A stretch of 64,000 nucleotides of DNA from Pestalotiopsis fici W106-1 (Eukaryota; Ascomycota; Sordariomycetes; Amphisphaeriales; Sporocadaceae): contig NW_006917092.1 in the NCBI RefSeq assembly GCF_000516985.1, forward strand, positions 1,318,619 through 1,382,618, given 5' to 3'. Shown here in pieces: positions 21,935-33,293 of the stretch. The position numbers were made by a program, and so were the translations under genes. The notes under the pieces were generated by a model that was given only the letters and a program-made list of their open reading frames with translations, was not told the origin of the DNA and searched no databases. How positions within the stretch are numbered: position 1 is the first letter of the stretch; every line of letters begins with the position of its first letter.

Positions 21935-23737
21935 TCATCCCAACAAATCGTCAAGTCCACTGCTTCCAGAAGTGGACTGAGCAGGCTTAGGGGTGCTCGT
22001 ATTAGCGGCAGGGGCTCCCCATAGAGAGGCGCTCGTCTTCTCCTTTGCAAGCTGGCCCAGTTTAGGGCCTGAACCAATGCTGGTGGTCTTCTTTGCACCA
22101 CCACCAGCTGCGGCGAAAAGGTTGGCAAAAGGGTCACCACCGGCAGCAGCAGACTTGGCGGCTGGAGCACCGGCCGGCTTGTTGAATGCAGACATTCCAG
22201 AGGCAGCAGATCCACTGGAGAAGCCAGTGTTCGTCTTTTGAACCTGCTGAGCAGGCTGGGACGACTGAACGGATTGGAAATAATTAGGCTGCGCTGGTTG
22301 ATATCCTGTGGGCTTGGATGCTTGAGGAGACATGAGATTGGTCGGAGCGCTGAAGGCAGAGTAGTTTGCAGCAGGTGTAGCGTTGGCACTTGCTGGTGGC
22401 GAGATTGCCGACATCATGCTGCTGATATTGGCATTCTGAGGTCCAGAGACTGGCTGTGGAGCAGCGAACTGCGCCGTGCCCTGCGCACTCGAGGTTACCA
22501 TGGGAGGGGCAATAGAAAAGGCGTTTGAAGGAGCCGACGTCTGAGTAGCAGGCGTGGCAGATTGGAAGTCGTCGAAATCGTCGTCATCATTGCTGGATAA
22601 GGCAGCAAGTCCTGAGGAAGCGCCCGAGGTAGCTGCAGCGGGTGCGACAGGCGCGCTTTGGGCAGGCGCGGGATCATCAAAGGAGAACAGGTCAACTTCT
22701 GGCTCCTTGGCTTTCTTGGGTGGCGCCGAGGGAATGGTCTTCTTCACACCAGCCCTTTCCGTTCTCTCTGGCCTCCTGGTTCGCGATGAGCTGCCACCCG
22801 CATCGGCCTCATCATATTCGTCGTACTCTTCAAATCGGTCATTACCTCTGGTGGTCTCCCTGTACTCGTTAGACTCCTGACCACCAAAGCCGCCGCCGTC
22901 ACCGAACACGCCGCCGCCAGTGTAGCCGCCATATCCCGCGGAAGAGCTGCCACCGTAGCCAGCAGACTCGCTTCCAAAGCCACCATAACGACCTCCGCTA
23001 CTGCTGGAGAAGCCGCCCATGTTACCACCTTCGACTCCAGTGTACTTGGCCTTGTTGGCTCTGGCCTTCTTTCTCTCTGATCGAATGCGCTCGACATCAC
23101 CCAAGAGCTCTGCGAGTTCTTTGGCGCGGTTGCGCACGTTGATGCCCTGGTCTTTGCCATTCTGGTCGATAAAGTGGAATTGTCGGAGCATCTTGAGGAG
23201 GGTGACATGGCCGCGCGCATCATCAATTACTCTCTCGGAACCATGCTTGATCAGAAACTCGAGCAGCTGCAATGCTTTGTAGATCTGCCGCCATTCCTCG
23301 GCGGCTTTTTCCGTGAATCGCCGATAGATCATGGGCATAATCTCGTTGAGTGTTTGGCTTTATATTTGTCAATACGGGATTCGGAAGGGTTCGTCGGTCT
23401 CGCATGAGAGAGTCTTACTAGTGGAAAGTACCATTGGCAATCTCCTGCATCAAGGTCGAGGACGCCCCCCATGGCTCGTTGTTTGTAGCCTCTCGGACCT
23501 GTTTCGCTGCGTGTCAGTAATGTGACCAGCATGGCAAATGGGTTGCCGGTTCATGTTGCTCACCTTGGCTTCCATCTCGGTATAATTCATGACGGCTATT
23601 CATACTGGTTAGGACTGTGATCTGCGCGACCCATTTCAATGCGTGCATCGCTCACCATTCTGGACCTTGCGCACACCAGCCTTGACATCATAGAGTGTCA
23701 GGTTGGACACAGTGTCCTTCAAGCTGTTGAAGTCCAT
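21935..23737 (-). CDS. ENT3: ENTH-domain epsin (Ent3-type clathrin adaptor)
   Basis: Predicted 538 residues from four exons: 23737-23656, 23595-23564, 23498-23419 and 23357-21935. Introns are 60, 65 and 61 nt. The three small exons build the start of the ENTH domain: MDFNSLKDTVSNLTLYDVKAG, then AVMNYTEMEAKV and REATNNEPWGASSTLMQEIA. The domain continues with MPMIYRRFTEKAAEEWRQIY and ends near residue 150. The rest is a Gly/Tyr-rich and then Pro/Ala/Gln/Ser-rich disordered tail, ending SSGLDDLLG, consistent with clathrin and adaptor binding. Ent3-type epsins bind phosphoinositides on trans-Golgi and endosomal membranes and recruit clathrin, GGA and AP-1. The start and splice pattern are supported by strong domain continuity. 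Confidence 0.93.
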
Positions 23738-26248
23738 GGCGCCAGATTCTCGCGGGGCTTCGCGCTGCGCTTCGTTTTGCGGAACAAGAAAGAGTTGCGG
23801 ATGCTGTAGGATGTCGCTGGACTTTGGGATATACAGGAGGTGAGATGTCTTCTGGCTGATGTTCAATGTGCCCAAGTGTCCAAGTCGGAGAGCCCCTGGT
23901 CCAATGCCCAGCCAAGGTTTAGTTAGAGCCGCTGACAGCTGAAGCGGCTTGGTCCCGCTTCTCCAGGCAAGTCAAGGTTGCGTCTGGTTCCTGCCGGGCA
24001 GTTTAGGTACCTACGAGCTAGTACTACTACTGTTTACGTGCTAGAAATGCGTATCAAGATCCACGTGATTGTCTAGGAAACAGTGAGCCCAAGTATTCAG
24101 CAAATACCGGTCTCTAAATGTATGTCAATTTCAATATCAATCTTCAGGTTCCGTACGAACATTTTATTATTGAACAATTACATTGGCTTTTCGTTCCACA
24201 GGGTAGGTTTTCAAAAAACTTTCATGGTAATTTGTTTTCAGTGCTCGTTTCGCATTCCCAACCGCTCAGATTTCTTGCACAGTTTCATGTGCACTTGGCA
24301 GCACGCACTGTCCTTGTTGCATTCATGTTCCAGATACGGCGCGCTGTCCTACGTTACCTAAGCCTGATGGGCACACTTGAAAGTGATTATGCTTTGGATG
24401 CCCACAAATTCGTTACAAATAAAGTCGAATCTTGAGCAAGAGGAGAGCATCACTCAACGTTAGCTGGGCATTAATATTTAGAAACCTGCCTCGCATACCT
24501 CTGAATAAGTACGAGGCATAGATTACTGGGAGCCAATATGGCACTTGCATCAGATGTGGACGTAATGATGGGAAGCTTAACCCAGCTCCAATCTAGCGCG
24601 TGTCCTATTTCGGACGGCAAAATTTCTAAGTGAACTCCAACGAGCACTTCAGCTTCATCGAAAACAAAAGCTTTGCAAGAGTTGTCCATCCATCACTCCA
24701 CGTTGTACTATATCTCCAATTCAATTCAACTTGCTTGATATCTCGATCCGAGTATCAAGATTGTATTTGTTTGTATACATAAATCATTTCACTCAGTGAA
24801 TCTGTAACGTGAGTAGCACTCTCTCAAAGCTCTCTGGTCTTTTTTTCTTCTTCCCCCTTTGCACTCTCCTTCGGGTCCAAAACAAGTGTCAATGAAGCTC
24901 TGGGACGTCTTCCAAATCATCTCTCATATATGCGAGTTCGACGTTGTCTACTTGGAGCCTTCCGCGGTAGTCTCGGGGAAGCTCCAAGAGTGAGTGCTTG
25001 TGTGAGCTCCAGATCCAGGAGCCACCAAAAGCCCGCGTCGACAGACCAGGAGATGGGAGCAGAAGTAGGCACAATGTTGTGCCAGATCCGGCAGACCGAT
25101 GGACGAACTGGTACTGCTGCATATTGCCACTCTACTGGCTCGATCTCTCACCTCCAATGTTTGGATTCACACATCTTCTGGCTGCTGCTTGCCATCCGAA
25201 GCTTACCGACGCTACTTGAACACGAGTGGGGGCGCCCGTGTCATTTTCCACGCACGATGATCATGATAGCATGGCATTGCAATGAGCAATGACGGTGGCT
25301 CATGAATGCGTCAATCTTTTGCCCACTGATTTATACCATAGCATTCCTATTATTAAGCAAGACATTCTTCAAATATGAGAAAGTTCTCAATATGTACCCT
25401 CGTTGCTCTTGGCAAGTCGTCTTTGAGTATTCACATCACCTCCCGAGACATGGCAGGCATATCTCGAGCTTGTTCACTCTACAGGCATTTGGCAGTCAAG
25501 ACAATTGCTATAGATCGGGTGTAGAGAATTGCGTTGAACGAGTGTCAGATTTCGGGCTTTGTCGCAATCGAAATTCCGAAAGCAACTCGACAACCTGCGG
25601 TCGGGATATCGCCCAATCAAGATGTCCAAGCATGGCACACAGCCAGAGCAGCCGATCCTCCTCGGAAGTGGAGCTTTGGTTGTCTTGGCTGCTAGAGCAA
25701 GCAGTTTCTCCTGACGAAGGGGGAGGCGGGGCAAGCGCCAGTGCAGCTGCTGTTATTAGAGCTGGTGACGCAAGAAGAAGAAGAAGAACCCCTCTGGCGG
25801 CACTCAAGCAATCAAGTACTGCGCGCGCACGCGGGAGAGCGAACTGCTAGCTCGGGCTTTTTCTATGCTAGTAGGATTGCAGAGAAAAATGCCTGTTGCG
25901 TGCCATGTTACTATCTTGCATCTGTTCGTTGTGCTGGGTGGGCTATGTTAGCAATTGGATGAAGGACACGGAATAGTTTTCGTTTCCGGCCAGCCCGTTG
26001 CCTCCCGATGGATGTTGTCATCGTCTCCTTCCTTGCCTTTGGAGCGAACTGCCTGCCCTGCTGCCCTGCGGATCGAATTCCTCGACTCGACCTTGGTGCC
26101 TTTTGGAACCTCCTTGGCTGGCTGCGGGCCGGCGAAAGACCCCTCAAAACTCTTTGAGAGGCGGGGCAAAGAGCTGCACCGTTGCCATCCCTGATTGGAC
26201 TGTGAACCTGAAGCTGACCTTAGTTGCCCCGCCCAGATTTTTGTCAAC
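23738..26248. other. intergenic region between divergent epsin and cyclophilin genes
   Basis: About 2.5 kb. Short open frames lie on both strands. One on the - strand (25807-25508) begins with a hydrophobic Ala/Leu stretch like a signal peptide but has no splice partner or recognised family. A GAA-repeat patch occurs near 25770-25790. The last few hundred bases should carry the cyclophilin promoter. No specific site is assigned. Confidence 0.45.
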
Positions 26249-27293
26249 ATGAGCTCGACCTTTCGACCCCTCCTCAACTTCTCTCCCCGCCTCTGCTCGA
26301 GAGTTTCATCTTCATCTTCTACCCTTCGACCCAATCTCTTCACGAAGTCTGCTTTCGTGTCCTCTTCCATTCCATCCATCAGATACTTTTCTGCAACAAC
26401 CGCCAACATGACTAAGGCCTGGTAAGTCCAAACTCCCCAATGATCGAGCATCAGCTACCAGCACAATTTTACGTGCCGCGGAATTTGATCTTTGCTCCTA
26501 TTTCCCTCGCCCTGACCCCCACCACCTTTCGTGTCTGTCTGAGCTCTTTGCTGACCCCAATTGCCTTCAGGTTCAAGGTTGAGTGGGAGGGTCCCTCCGT
26601 CGACGCCAACGGTCGCCCTACCGGCCCTGCCAAGTGTAAGTCTGGCAATAATTAGATGACCATTATCGTCCTCGAGCTGACGAAATGGACCACAGTGCAA
26701 ACCGGCACCATCAACTTCAACCTCTTCAGCGACGTTGTTCCCAAGACCGCCGAGAACTTCCGTGCTCTTTGCACTGGTGAGAAGGGCTTCGGCTACAAGG
26801 GCTCTTCCTTCCACCGCATCATCCCTGAGTTCATGCTCCAGGGTGGTGACTTCACCCGTGGCAACGTACGGCCTCCTAGACCTCTTGCATGAATTTTCTC
26901 ATAGCTAACCCATCTGTAGGGCACTGGTGGCAAGTCCATCTACGGCGAGAAGTTCGCCGACGAGAACTTCCAGCTGAAGCACACCAAGCCCGGTCTGCTT
27001 TCCATGGCCAACGCTGGCCCCAACACGTACGTTGATCTGATTTCTTGGACGACATTGATCCAATTTAGAGGCTTCTTTAAGATCTAGTATCTAACGCTCT
27101 TTGTAGCAACGGCTCGCAGTTCTTCGTCACCACCGTCGTCACTCAGTGGCTCGACGGCCGCCACGTCGTCTTTGGCGAGGTTGCTGATGCCGAGTCCTTG
27201 AACGTTGTCAAGGCTCTTGAGGCTACCGGCTCCCAGAGCGGTGCTGTCAAGTACAGCAAGCGCCCTACCATCGTTGACAGCGGTGCCGAATAA
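26249..27293 (+). CDS. cyclophilin-type peptidyl-prolyl isomerase, mitochondrial and cytosolic forms
   Basis: Predicted 233 residues from five exons: 26249-26421, 26571-26635, 26696-26865, 26920-27026 and 27107-27293. Introns are 149, 60, 54 and 80 nt. Residues 1-53 are rich in Ser, Arg and hydrophobics with almost no acid, a mitochondrial presequence. Met54 (ANMTKAW) would start a 180-residue cytosolic cyclophilin. Core motifs are [45 protein letters not shown] and [13 protein letters not shown], carrying the active-site Arg, Phe, Gln, Trp and His. It catalyses proline cis-trans isomerisation and is the cyclosporin A target. One gene giving both forms is established for Neurospora cyclophilin. 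Dual use here is inference. Confidence 0.95.
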
Positions 27294-28210
27294 GCAGTTG
27301 TCTAGATTTGTCTCTTCTGCGTGTAACAATTGACTGAGCCTGGAATCGGGAAGAATTTCACGATGCTTTGAGGGGCTACGCATATACTTGGACAGATCTA
27401 ACGATCATCCAGCGTGTCCCTATATTTTCAGCGTAGTTAGATATGGAGCAAAAAGAAACAAAAGTTCTGCCACAAATTCTGCCAAAAATTCCTCGATGTT
27501 GTACCTTCTCAACTTGTAATACTGCTTCAGAGATGGTTTCGCTCGCGGATCGCACATTACTGCCTTCCTACATCCAGCGTCATTTGACCGTCACCATTCT
27601 ATTATTATAATTCAACAAATTGAAGTACTGCACTAATTGTTTAGTATTTACTGCTTCTCCATCAGTCGTCTGCGCTGGGTAGAAAGAAGTCTGCCAATGG
27701 CCATTGTTTGATGCACCACGTCTTGCCTACAGTCAGTAGTAGTATTTAGATCGTACCCGCGTCACCCGACACACATCATGGCTAACAGGGAGAGATGTTC
27801 ACAAGCAAGGACTATGAAAAGCTCGGGTTGAGAGAACCAGAAAAAAAAACATTATGGACGCTATGCTACACTGGCAGCGGCTGCAATGCCGTGACCATTC
27901 CAGTTCTTTTTAGAGCTGGTTGTTGTGAACAGGCGCAAGTCTCTCCAGGAAAATAGAGTAAAAAGTCTTGCCGCGGAGCCCAAGTCAATGATACTGCCAG
28001 CCGGGGAGACTGGCTCAAGCAGACAAAAGACCGTGAGTCTGTTTTGTGCCTCCTATATGAACGCCTATGCCATGCAATGCAATATGAGATGTGCCCCCCA
28101 ATGGGTATGTCTCTAGGATTTATACAATATGACCATTATCCAGATCATAAAACCCCTCCGTCACCACATATTTGTGTGATGTTTTATTATCGAATATTTC
28201 GGCCAGAACC
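27294..28210. other. intergenic, convergent 3' ends
   Basis: About 920 bases between the cyclophilin and RPC34 stops. AT-rich 3' UTR-like sequence with a short poly-A run near 27840-27850. No gene seen. Confidence 0.5.
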
Positions 28211-29365
28211 TCACACCAGCCACTGGTCAAAATACTCACACCCACCCGCCCAAACAGGTCCGCCTTCCTCGCAAAGCTCAAACACGGGGCAGCGCCCACA
28301 CGGTGCGGTAGTTAGTCCGTTACTCGGTGGCTCTAAACAGTCGTCTTCCAATGTCATGGCGTTTGCGGTGGTGTTCAGCTTTGACGACCGAATGGTCCGG
28401 TACCCGAGTCTCTTTCCCACTTTGACCTCTTCGATCCGGTTTTCATACATCAAAACATCCACGAGCTGCTGTATGTCGGATTCCTTGAGAGGCATACCCT
28501 TTGTGACGCCTGATTTGGCAAGTTGTTGAGTAATCTCGGTCAAGGTGAGGTAGTTCTTGTAGCCAGCAGGCATGGGGATGCGAACAGGATGGCTCGACTT
28601 CTTTCGTGACTTGGTAGGAGAGTCGCCAAAGGGATCATCGTCAGCCGCCATGTCATCAGCGGCTCGCTTCTTGCCTCGTGCGGCCAGCGCTGCTTCGCTC
28701 TGGCTGCCGTTGATAACCTTTTTGGGCAGAACCGGGCTGGAGCTAGCACTCCGGGTAGCCTCGCCTCGCAAGCTGAGGTACGTGCCTGACGTTTTGATGA
28801 GGTTGTGCGTGACGGCGAGCAACATCTCGATAAAGGACTCGTCCAAATCTCCATCGGCGAACCAGGGGCCGCCGGTGGCCTTGTCGCTGGGCTTGATGCT
28901 GGCTTTGATATAACAACGATGGCTTGCCGCCTGAACCGATGTGAAACTAACAATCAACTTCTGGGATTCAAGCTCCTTAAGCACCTTCCTAAGAATAGCG
29001 TCTCGCATGTTTGTCCGTTTTCGCATATCCTGCTGCCATATGCCCTCAGCCCCGGCATTATCGATCAGGGAGTAGATGACGTTCTGATCCTGGGTGAGGC
29101 CATGGTATTTAATGGCTTCGGATTCAGGTCGTAGTCGCCATGCCGCACCATATGTAGTACTGATGGTGATGAAGAGAAACTCGTCCGTCAATTCCTTGAT
29201 GACGAGGGCCAGGGTCTTGAGGTCCTTTGGAGGAATGACATCCATATTCTGGAGGTCCTCCTGGGAAAAGACCTTTTGCCAAGCCTTGTCGTCATCTCCG
29301 TCGAGCTTCTGAACGCAGGCATCGTACAATTGGTTCTTCAGGATGGAGAGCTTGTCAGGGTCCAT
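28211..29365 (-). CDS. RPC34: RNA polymerase III subunit RPC34 (RPC6)
   Basis: Predicted 384 residues, intronless. The order is an N-terminal winged helix (DEFLFITISTTYGAAWRLRP), a second winged helix (MRKRTNMRDAILRKVLKELE), a conserved block (AASHRCYIKASIKPSDKATG, then GPWFADGDLDESFIE), and a Lys-rich disordered insert around residues 210-270 (KKRAADDMAADDDPFGDS). Near the C-terminus Cys356, Cys359, Cys365 and Cys376 form the Fe-S-cluster pattern known for this subunit. RPC34 is part of the Pol III RPC82/34/31 subcomplex, which opens promoters and contacts TFIIIB at tRNA and 5S genes in the nucleus. Divergent from STI1, with about 1.06 kb between the starts. Confidence 0.95.
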   Translation of the reverse strand: MDPDKLSILKNQLYDACVQKLDGDDDKAWQKVFSQEDLQNMDVIPPKDLKTLALVIKELTDEFLFITISTTYGAAWRLRPESEAIKYHGLTQDQNVIYSLIDNAGAEGIWQQDMRKRTNMRDAILRKVLKELESQKLIVSFTSVQAASHRCYIKASIKPSDKATGGPWFADGDLDESFIEMLLAVTHNLIKTSGTYLSLRGEATRSASSSPVLPKKVINGSQSEAALAARGKKRAADDMAADDDPFGDSPTKSRKKSSHPVRIPMPAGYKNYLTLTEITQQLAKSGVTKGMPLKESDIQQLVDVLMYENRIEEVKVGKRLGYRTIRSSKLNTTANAMTLEDDCLEPPSNGLTTAPCGRCPVFELCEEGGPVWAGGCEYFDQWLV

Positions 29366-30422
29366 CGTCGCAACGTTCGGGCGGCCGAAGCCTTGTGGTA
29401 GTGGGGTGAGTCAGGGTTCGATGGGCGCAGATGAGGAAGAGAAACTGCCGGTAGAAGCGAAACTCGAAGGGTGGAAGAGCGAGAGATTGAGTAATGATGC
29501 CGATTGGCGTTAAGGACATGCGCAATCGTTCTGTAGGGGTTTTTTAGGTTGCAAAGAGCTAATCCGGAGAAAGGGCAAGGATGAGTCGCACGGGCGAGGC
29601 TATTGAAAGATTGCGCAGCTCTCTCATACTTTCGCGTTCTCCAAAATTTCTGGACGATCTGCAAAAGGCGCCGCCTGCCCCGCGATTTTGGAGCTTATCA
29701 AGGCCTTATCGTTCCAGGTGGGTGACGACCAAGTGTCTACCAGCTGGGACTAGTCCTATGCTGAATGAATAAGGTACCTACCTCCTAGATAAATTCTCAT
29801 GTCTTGCGCATGTAAACGGATGTGGAAATAGAAAGGGAAAAAAAGTTGCTAGCAAGTTTTAGTTACTATTTATCATTACTATGTATATAATTTTTCCATC
29901 AAGTCTTTACTTTTGTGTAAACCATGAACCGTATTCCGGCCCCATGAATGACAGAGTGATTGACTGACATGCAGACAGAAGAACATTGGAGCAGGCTGCA
30001 ATTGACTGGACCCTGACAACATTGAACTTTGTCCATCCGATCGTTGCTAGAACCAACCACGCCCCATCCGGTTCTAGCGCAGCGCAGCTACTCACAGGCG
30101 GGTCAGGTACTTGGAGCTGCTCATTCGACCAATCAACTTCCCTGTCCCTCTTCTCTTGGGCGGTGGAATTGCATCGAAGCTCTCGACGACAGACCCAAGA
30201 ATCCGAATTCAAAAGCGGGCGCAAAGAGGTGGTTTGTCTCTGCCTTGCCAGTAATAATTTGTTCCTATTCCTCCTCAAAACCCAATTCACCAACAGACAA
30301 GAGACACAACTCTTATCCAAATTCTGCTACTTGGCAAAATCTTGTTCTTTTTTCTTTCTTTCTTCTGTTTACTGATACCCAAACCTGTTCCATTTCCTGC
30401 AAATTGAAAACTAGCACTCAAA
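29366..30422. promoter_or_regulatory. divergent upstream region of RPC34 and STI1
   Basis: About 1.06 kb. A pyrimidine tract (30340-30370, TTC and TTTC runs) sits 50-80 nt before the STI1 ATG, as is common in front of strongly expressed fungal genes. I looked for heat-shock elements (alternating nGAAn and nTTCn) for STI1 and found no convincing triple unit. The only near match is around 30198-30210. Confidence 0.45.
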
Positions 30423-32339
30423 ATGTCCACCGCAGACGAGCTCAAAGCTCTCGGCAACAAGGCCATTGCTGAGAAGAAGTTTGACGAGGCTGTGTAAGTC
30501 ATGACCCATTCATGCCCAAAAATTGTGTTCAAACTGGCACAAGGAAACATTTTGACACAAGTCTATTTTTACTGACTCAACTCGCCAGTGATGCTTTCAC
30601 CAAGGCAATCGAGATTGACGGATCCAACCACGTCTTGTACAGCAACCGATCTGCTGCTTATGCCTCCAAGAAAGACTGGGCCAACGCCCTCAAAGATGCC
30701 GAGAAGACGACCGAGATCAAGCCCGACTGGCCAAGAGGTTGGGGCCGCAAGGGCGCTGCCCTGCACGGTTCTGGCGACCTACTAGGCGCACACGATGCCT
30801 ACGAAGAGGGCTTGAAGCATGATCCCAGCAACGCCGGTTTGAAGAGCTCTCTGGCTTCGGTCAAGTCTGCCATGGAGCGTGACGCTGGCGGTGACCCCCT
30901 TGGTGGCATGGGCAACATGTTCAAGGATCCCAACTTGATGCAGAAGCTCATGAACAACCCCAAGACCAGCGGATATTTCTCCGATCCTTCCTTTATCGCC
31001 AAGGTTCAACAGCTGCAGCAGAACCCCCAGATGACGCCCGACTTGTTCAGCGACCCGAGAATGATGCAGGTTCTTGGTGTTGCCATGGGCGTTGATCTCG
31101 ACATGAGAGCTCCTGGAGACATGCCTCCCGGAGCTGGTGCATCGCCCTCTGGCGCCAAGGAGGCTGAGGAGGATGTCGAGATGCCCGACGCCAGACCTGC
31201 CTCGAACCCCCAACCAAAGAAGGAGCCCGAGCCCGAGCCTGAGCCTGAACCCGAAGCCGACGAGGAGGAGCTAGCCAAGAAGAAGGCCAAGGAGGAGGCC
31301 GACAAGGAAAAGGCTCTCGGCACTGAGAACTATAAGAAGCGCAACTTTGACGAGGCTATCAAGCACTACAGCGCCGCATGGGATCTGTACAAGGATATCA
31401 CCTACCTGAACAACCTGGGTGCTGCATACTTTGAGAAGGGCGACTACCAAGCCTGTATCGATGCCTGCACCAAGGCTATCGAGGAGGGACGCGCCATCTA
31501 CGCCGACTTCAAGATGATTGCCAAGTCCTACGCCCGCATTGGCAGTGCCTACGAGAAGCAGGGCGATCTCGATGCTGCCATTGACAACTACAAGAAGTCA
31601 TTGACTGAGCACCGTACTCCCGACGTCAACACCAAGCTTCGCGCGGCCGAGCGCAACAAGATCGATACCGCCAAGAAGGCTTACGTCGACCCTGCCAAGG
31701 CCGAGGAGGCCCGTGAGGAGGGCAACAAGAAGTTCAAGGAGCTTGATTTCCCTGGTGCCGTTGCGGCTTACAGCGAGATGATCAAGCGTGCTCCTGAGGA
31801 CCCGCGTGGATACAGCAACCGTGCGGCTGCTTTCGTCAAGCTCTTTGAGTTCCCCAGTGCCCTTGAGGATTGCGACATGGCAATCAAGAAAGACCCCAAG
31901 TTCATTCGTGCCTACATCCGCAAGGCGCAAGTCTACCACGGCATGCGCGAGTACTCCAAGTGCTTGGATCAGTGCAATGAGGCCTCGGCTGTGGACAACG
32001 AGCACCACAATGGCGCCAACGCTCGCGAAATTCAGCAGCAGCAGGAGAAGGCTCTTCAAGCCATGTATGCTGCCCGGGAGAACGAGACTGAAGAGCAGAC
32101 CAGAGAGCGATTGCAAAAGGATCCCGAAGTAAGTTTCAAATTGTCATGAGAAAGAAAAGAGTTTTTTACTAACTGACTTTTTGTAGATCATGTCTATTAT
32201 GCAGGACCCCATCATGCAGTCCATTCTTCAGCAGGCCCAGTCCGACCCTGCTGCCCTTCAGGAGCACATGAAGAACCCCGGTGTCCGATCCAACATCCAG
32301 AAGCTGGTTGCTGCCGGTGTCATTCGCATGGGTCGATAA
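30423..32339 (+). CDS. STI1: Hsp70/Hsp90 co-chaperone STI1 (Hop)
   Basis: Predicted 587 residues from three exons: 30423-30493, 30589-32128 and 32187-32339. Introns are 95 and 58 nt. It begins MSTADELKALGNKAIAEKKF. The layout is TPR1 (about 1-110), a DP1 Met/Pro/Gln-rich domain (MQKLMNNPKTSGYFSDPSF; NPQMTPDLFSDPRMM), an acidic Glu-Pro repeat (about 236-252), TPR2A and TPR2B (about 270-510), and DP2. The last exon supplies most of DP2 (MQDPIMQSILQQAQSDPAAL). TPR1 and TPR2 carboxylate-clamp domains bind the EEVD tails of Hsp70 and Hsp90 and pass clients between them in the cytosol. Full length matches the family. Omitting the third exon would leave a frame ending early at 32149. Confidence 0.96.
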
Positions 32340-33293
32340 ATGGAGTGTTGCACCAGAGGCACTCACTTGACAGCAACGAGATTCTCGGCGAACTGAAAGT
32401 GCTTTGATGAATGATCATGGAATGATTGAAAAGAGGTCCGGTTGGCAAAATCATGGGCTGGTACGCAGACTTTGGTGGCATGAATAGTTACGACAAGGTG
32501 TATTCTTAGTAGTACGGTCATTCGGCGGCGTTGCTCAATTGCATTGGCTAGGAGTAATTTAATGATTGCACGATTTCTACATGATATTCTTACGTTTCAT
32601 GCAACCGTCTCTAAGAACAGCCAGGTTGGCAGTCGGTGATGAGAGTAAATTGGGGTTCAAAGACTACATTAGAGATCACTATAGCAGACATGGTCATGTT
32701 GAGTAGCCAAGTTCACGGATAAGTCCACGAAACTCAAAACACAAGCTTGGCATGTCCCCCTTCCGTGGTTTCATTCAGAAAGGCGGCTATCGGATCCTCA
32801 CCCTGGATAATGACGAGACAAACAATTTTGGCAACTATTCCGTACAGGATGGACATCTTCTCCACCAGACCCCGACACTACCGAATTAGGCGACCGGTTG
32901 ACCGCCCAAAATTCTCCGATCTCATTTCGGCATGTTTCCGGGGTCAAGTATACTCGACTCCACCAATCACCGAAAACGTCACGAAAGTGAGGCGTGGAGC
33001 GGAACGAGCTTGTACGAAATTTGTGGCCAGGATTGGCGTCAGGTATACCAGGATAAGAGACGAGCAGAGTAGTCAAGACAGATGAGTATATATACAAAGA
33101 GCAAGGTTTCAAGTATAGCCAAGGCCCACTTATCCGTATTATACAATTGTGATCTTTCGCACGTCTCTTGGATTATCCTCTCCGAGTAGAAAATACCAAT
33201 TCAATATCTAGTCAATAGACGAAATACAACTCGTCTCTTGGCAGCAAGGGCAAATATTCATCACCTAGAAACCACCTTTCCATTATTATCACC
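32340..33293. other. intergenic region, no gene seen
   Basis: About 950 bases between STI1 and the GH28 gene, both +. A TATATATAC element at 33087-33096 is about 200 nt upstream of the GH28 start and could belong to its promoter. Otherwise nothing seen. Confidence 0.45.

Noticed and set aside
25508..25807. - strand frame of 99 codons with a signal-peptide-like start
   Set aside because: It is rich in Ala and Pro from a local repeat-like patch, has no conserved domain or splice partner, and overlaps open frames on the other strand.
30180..30215. possible heat-shock element upstream of STI1
   Set aside because: Only one GAA/TTC pair with wrong spacing. The required alternating triplet is absent.
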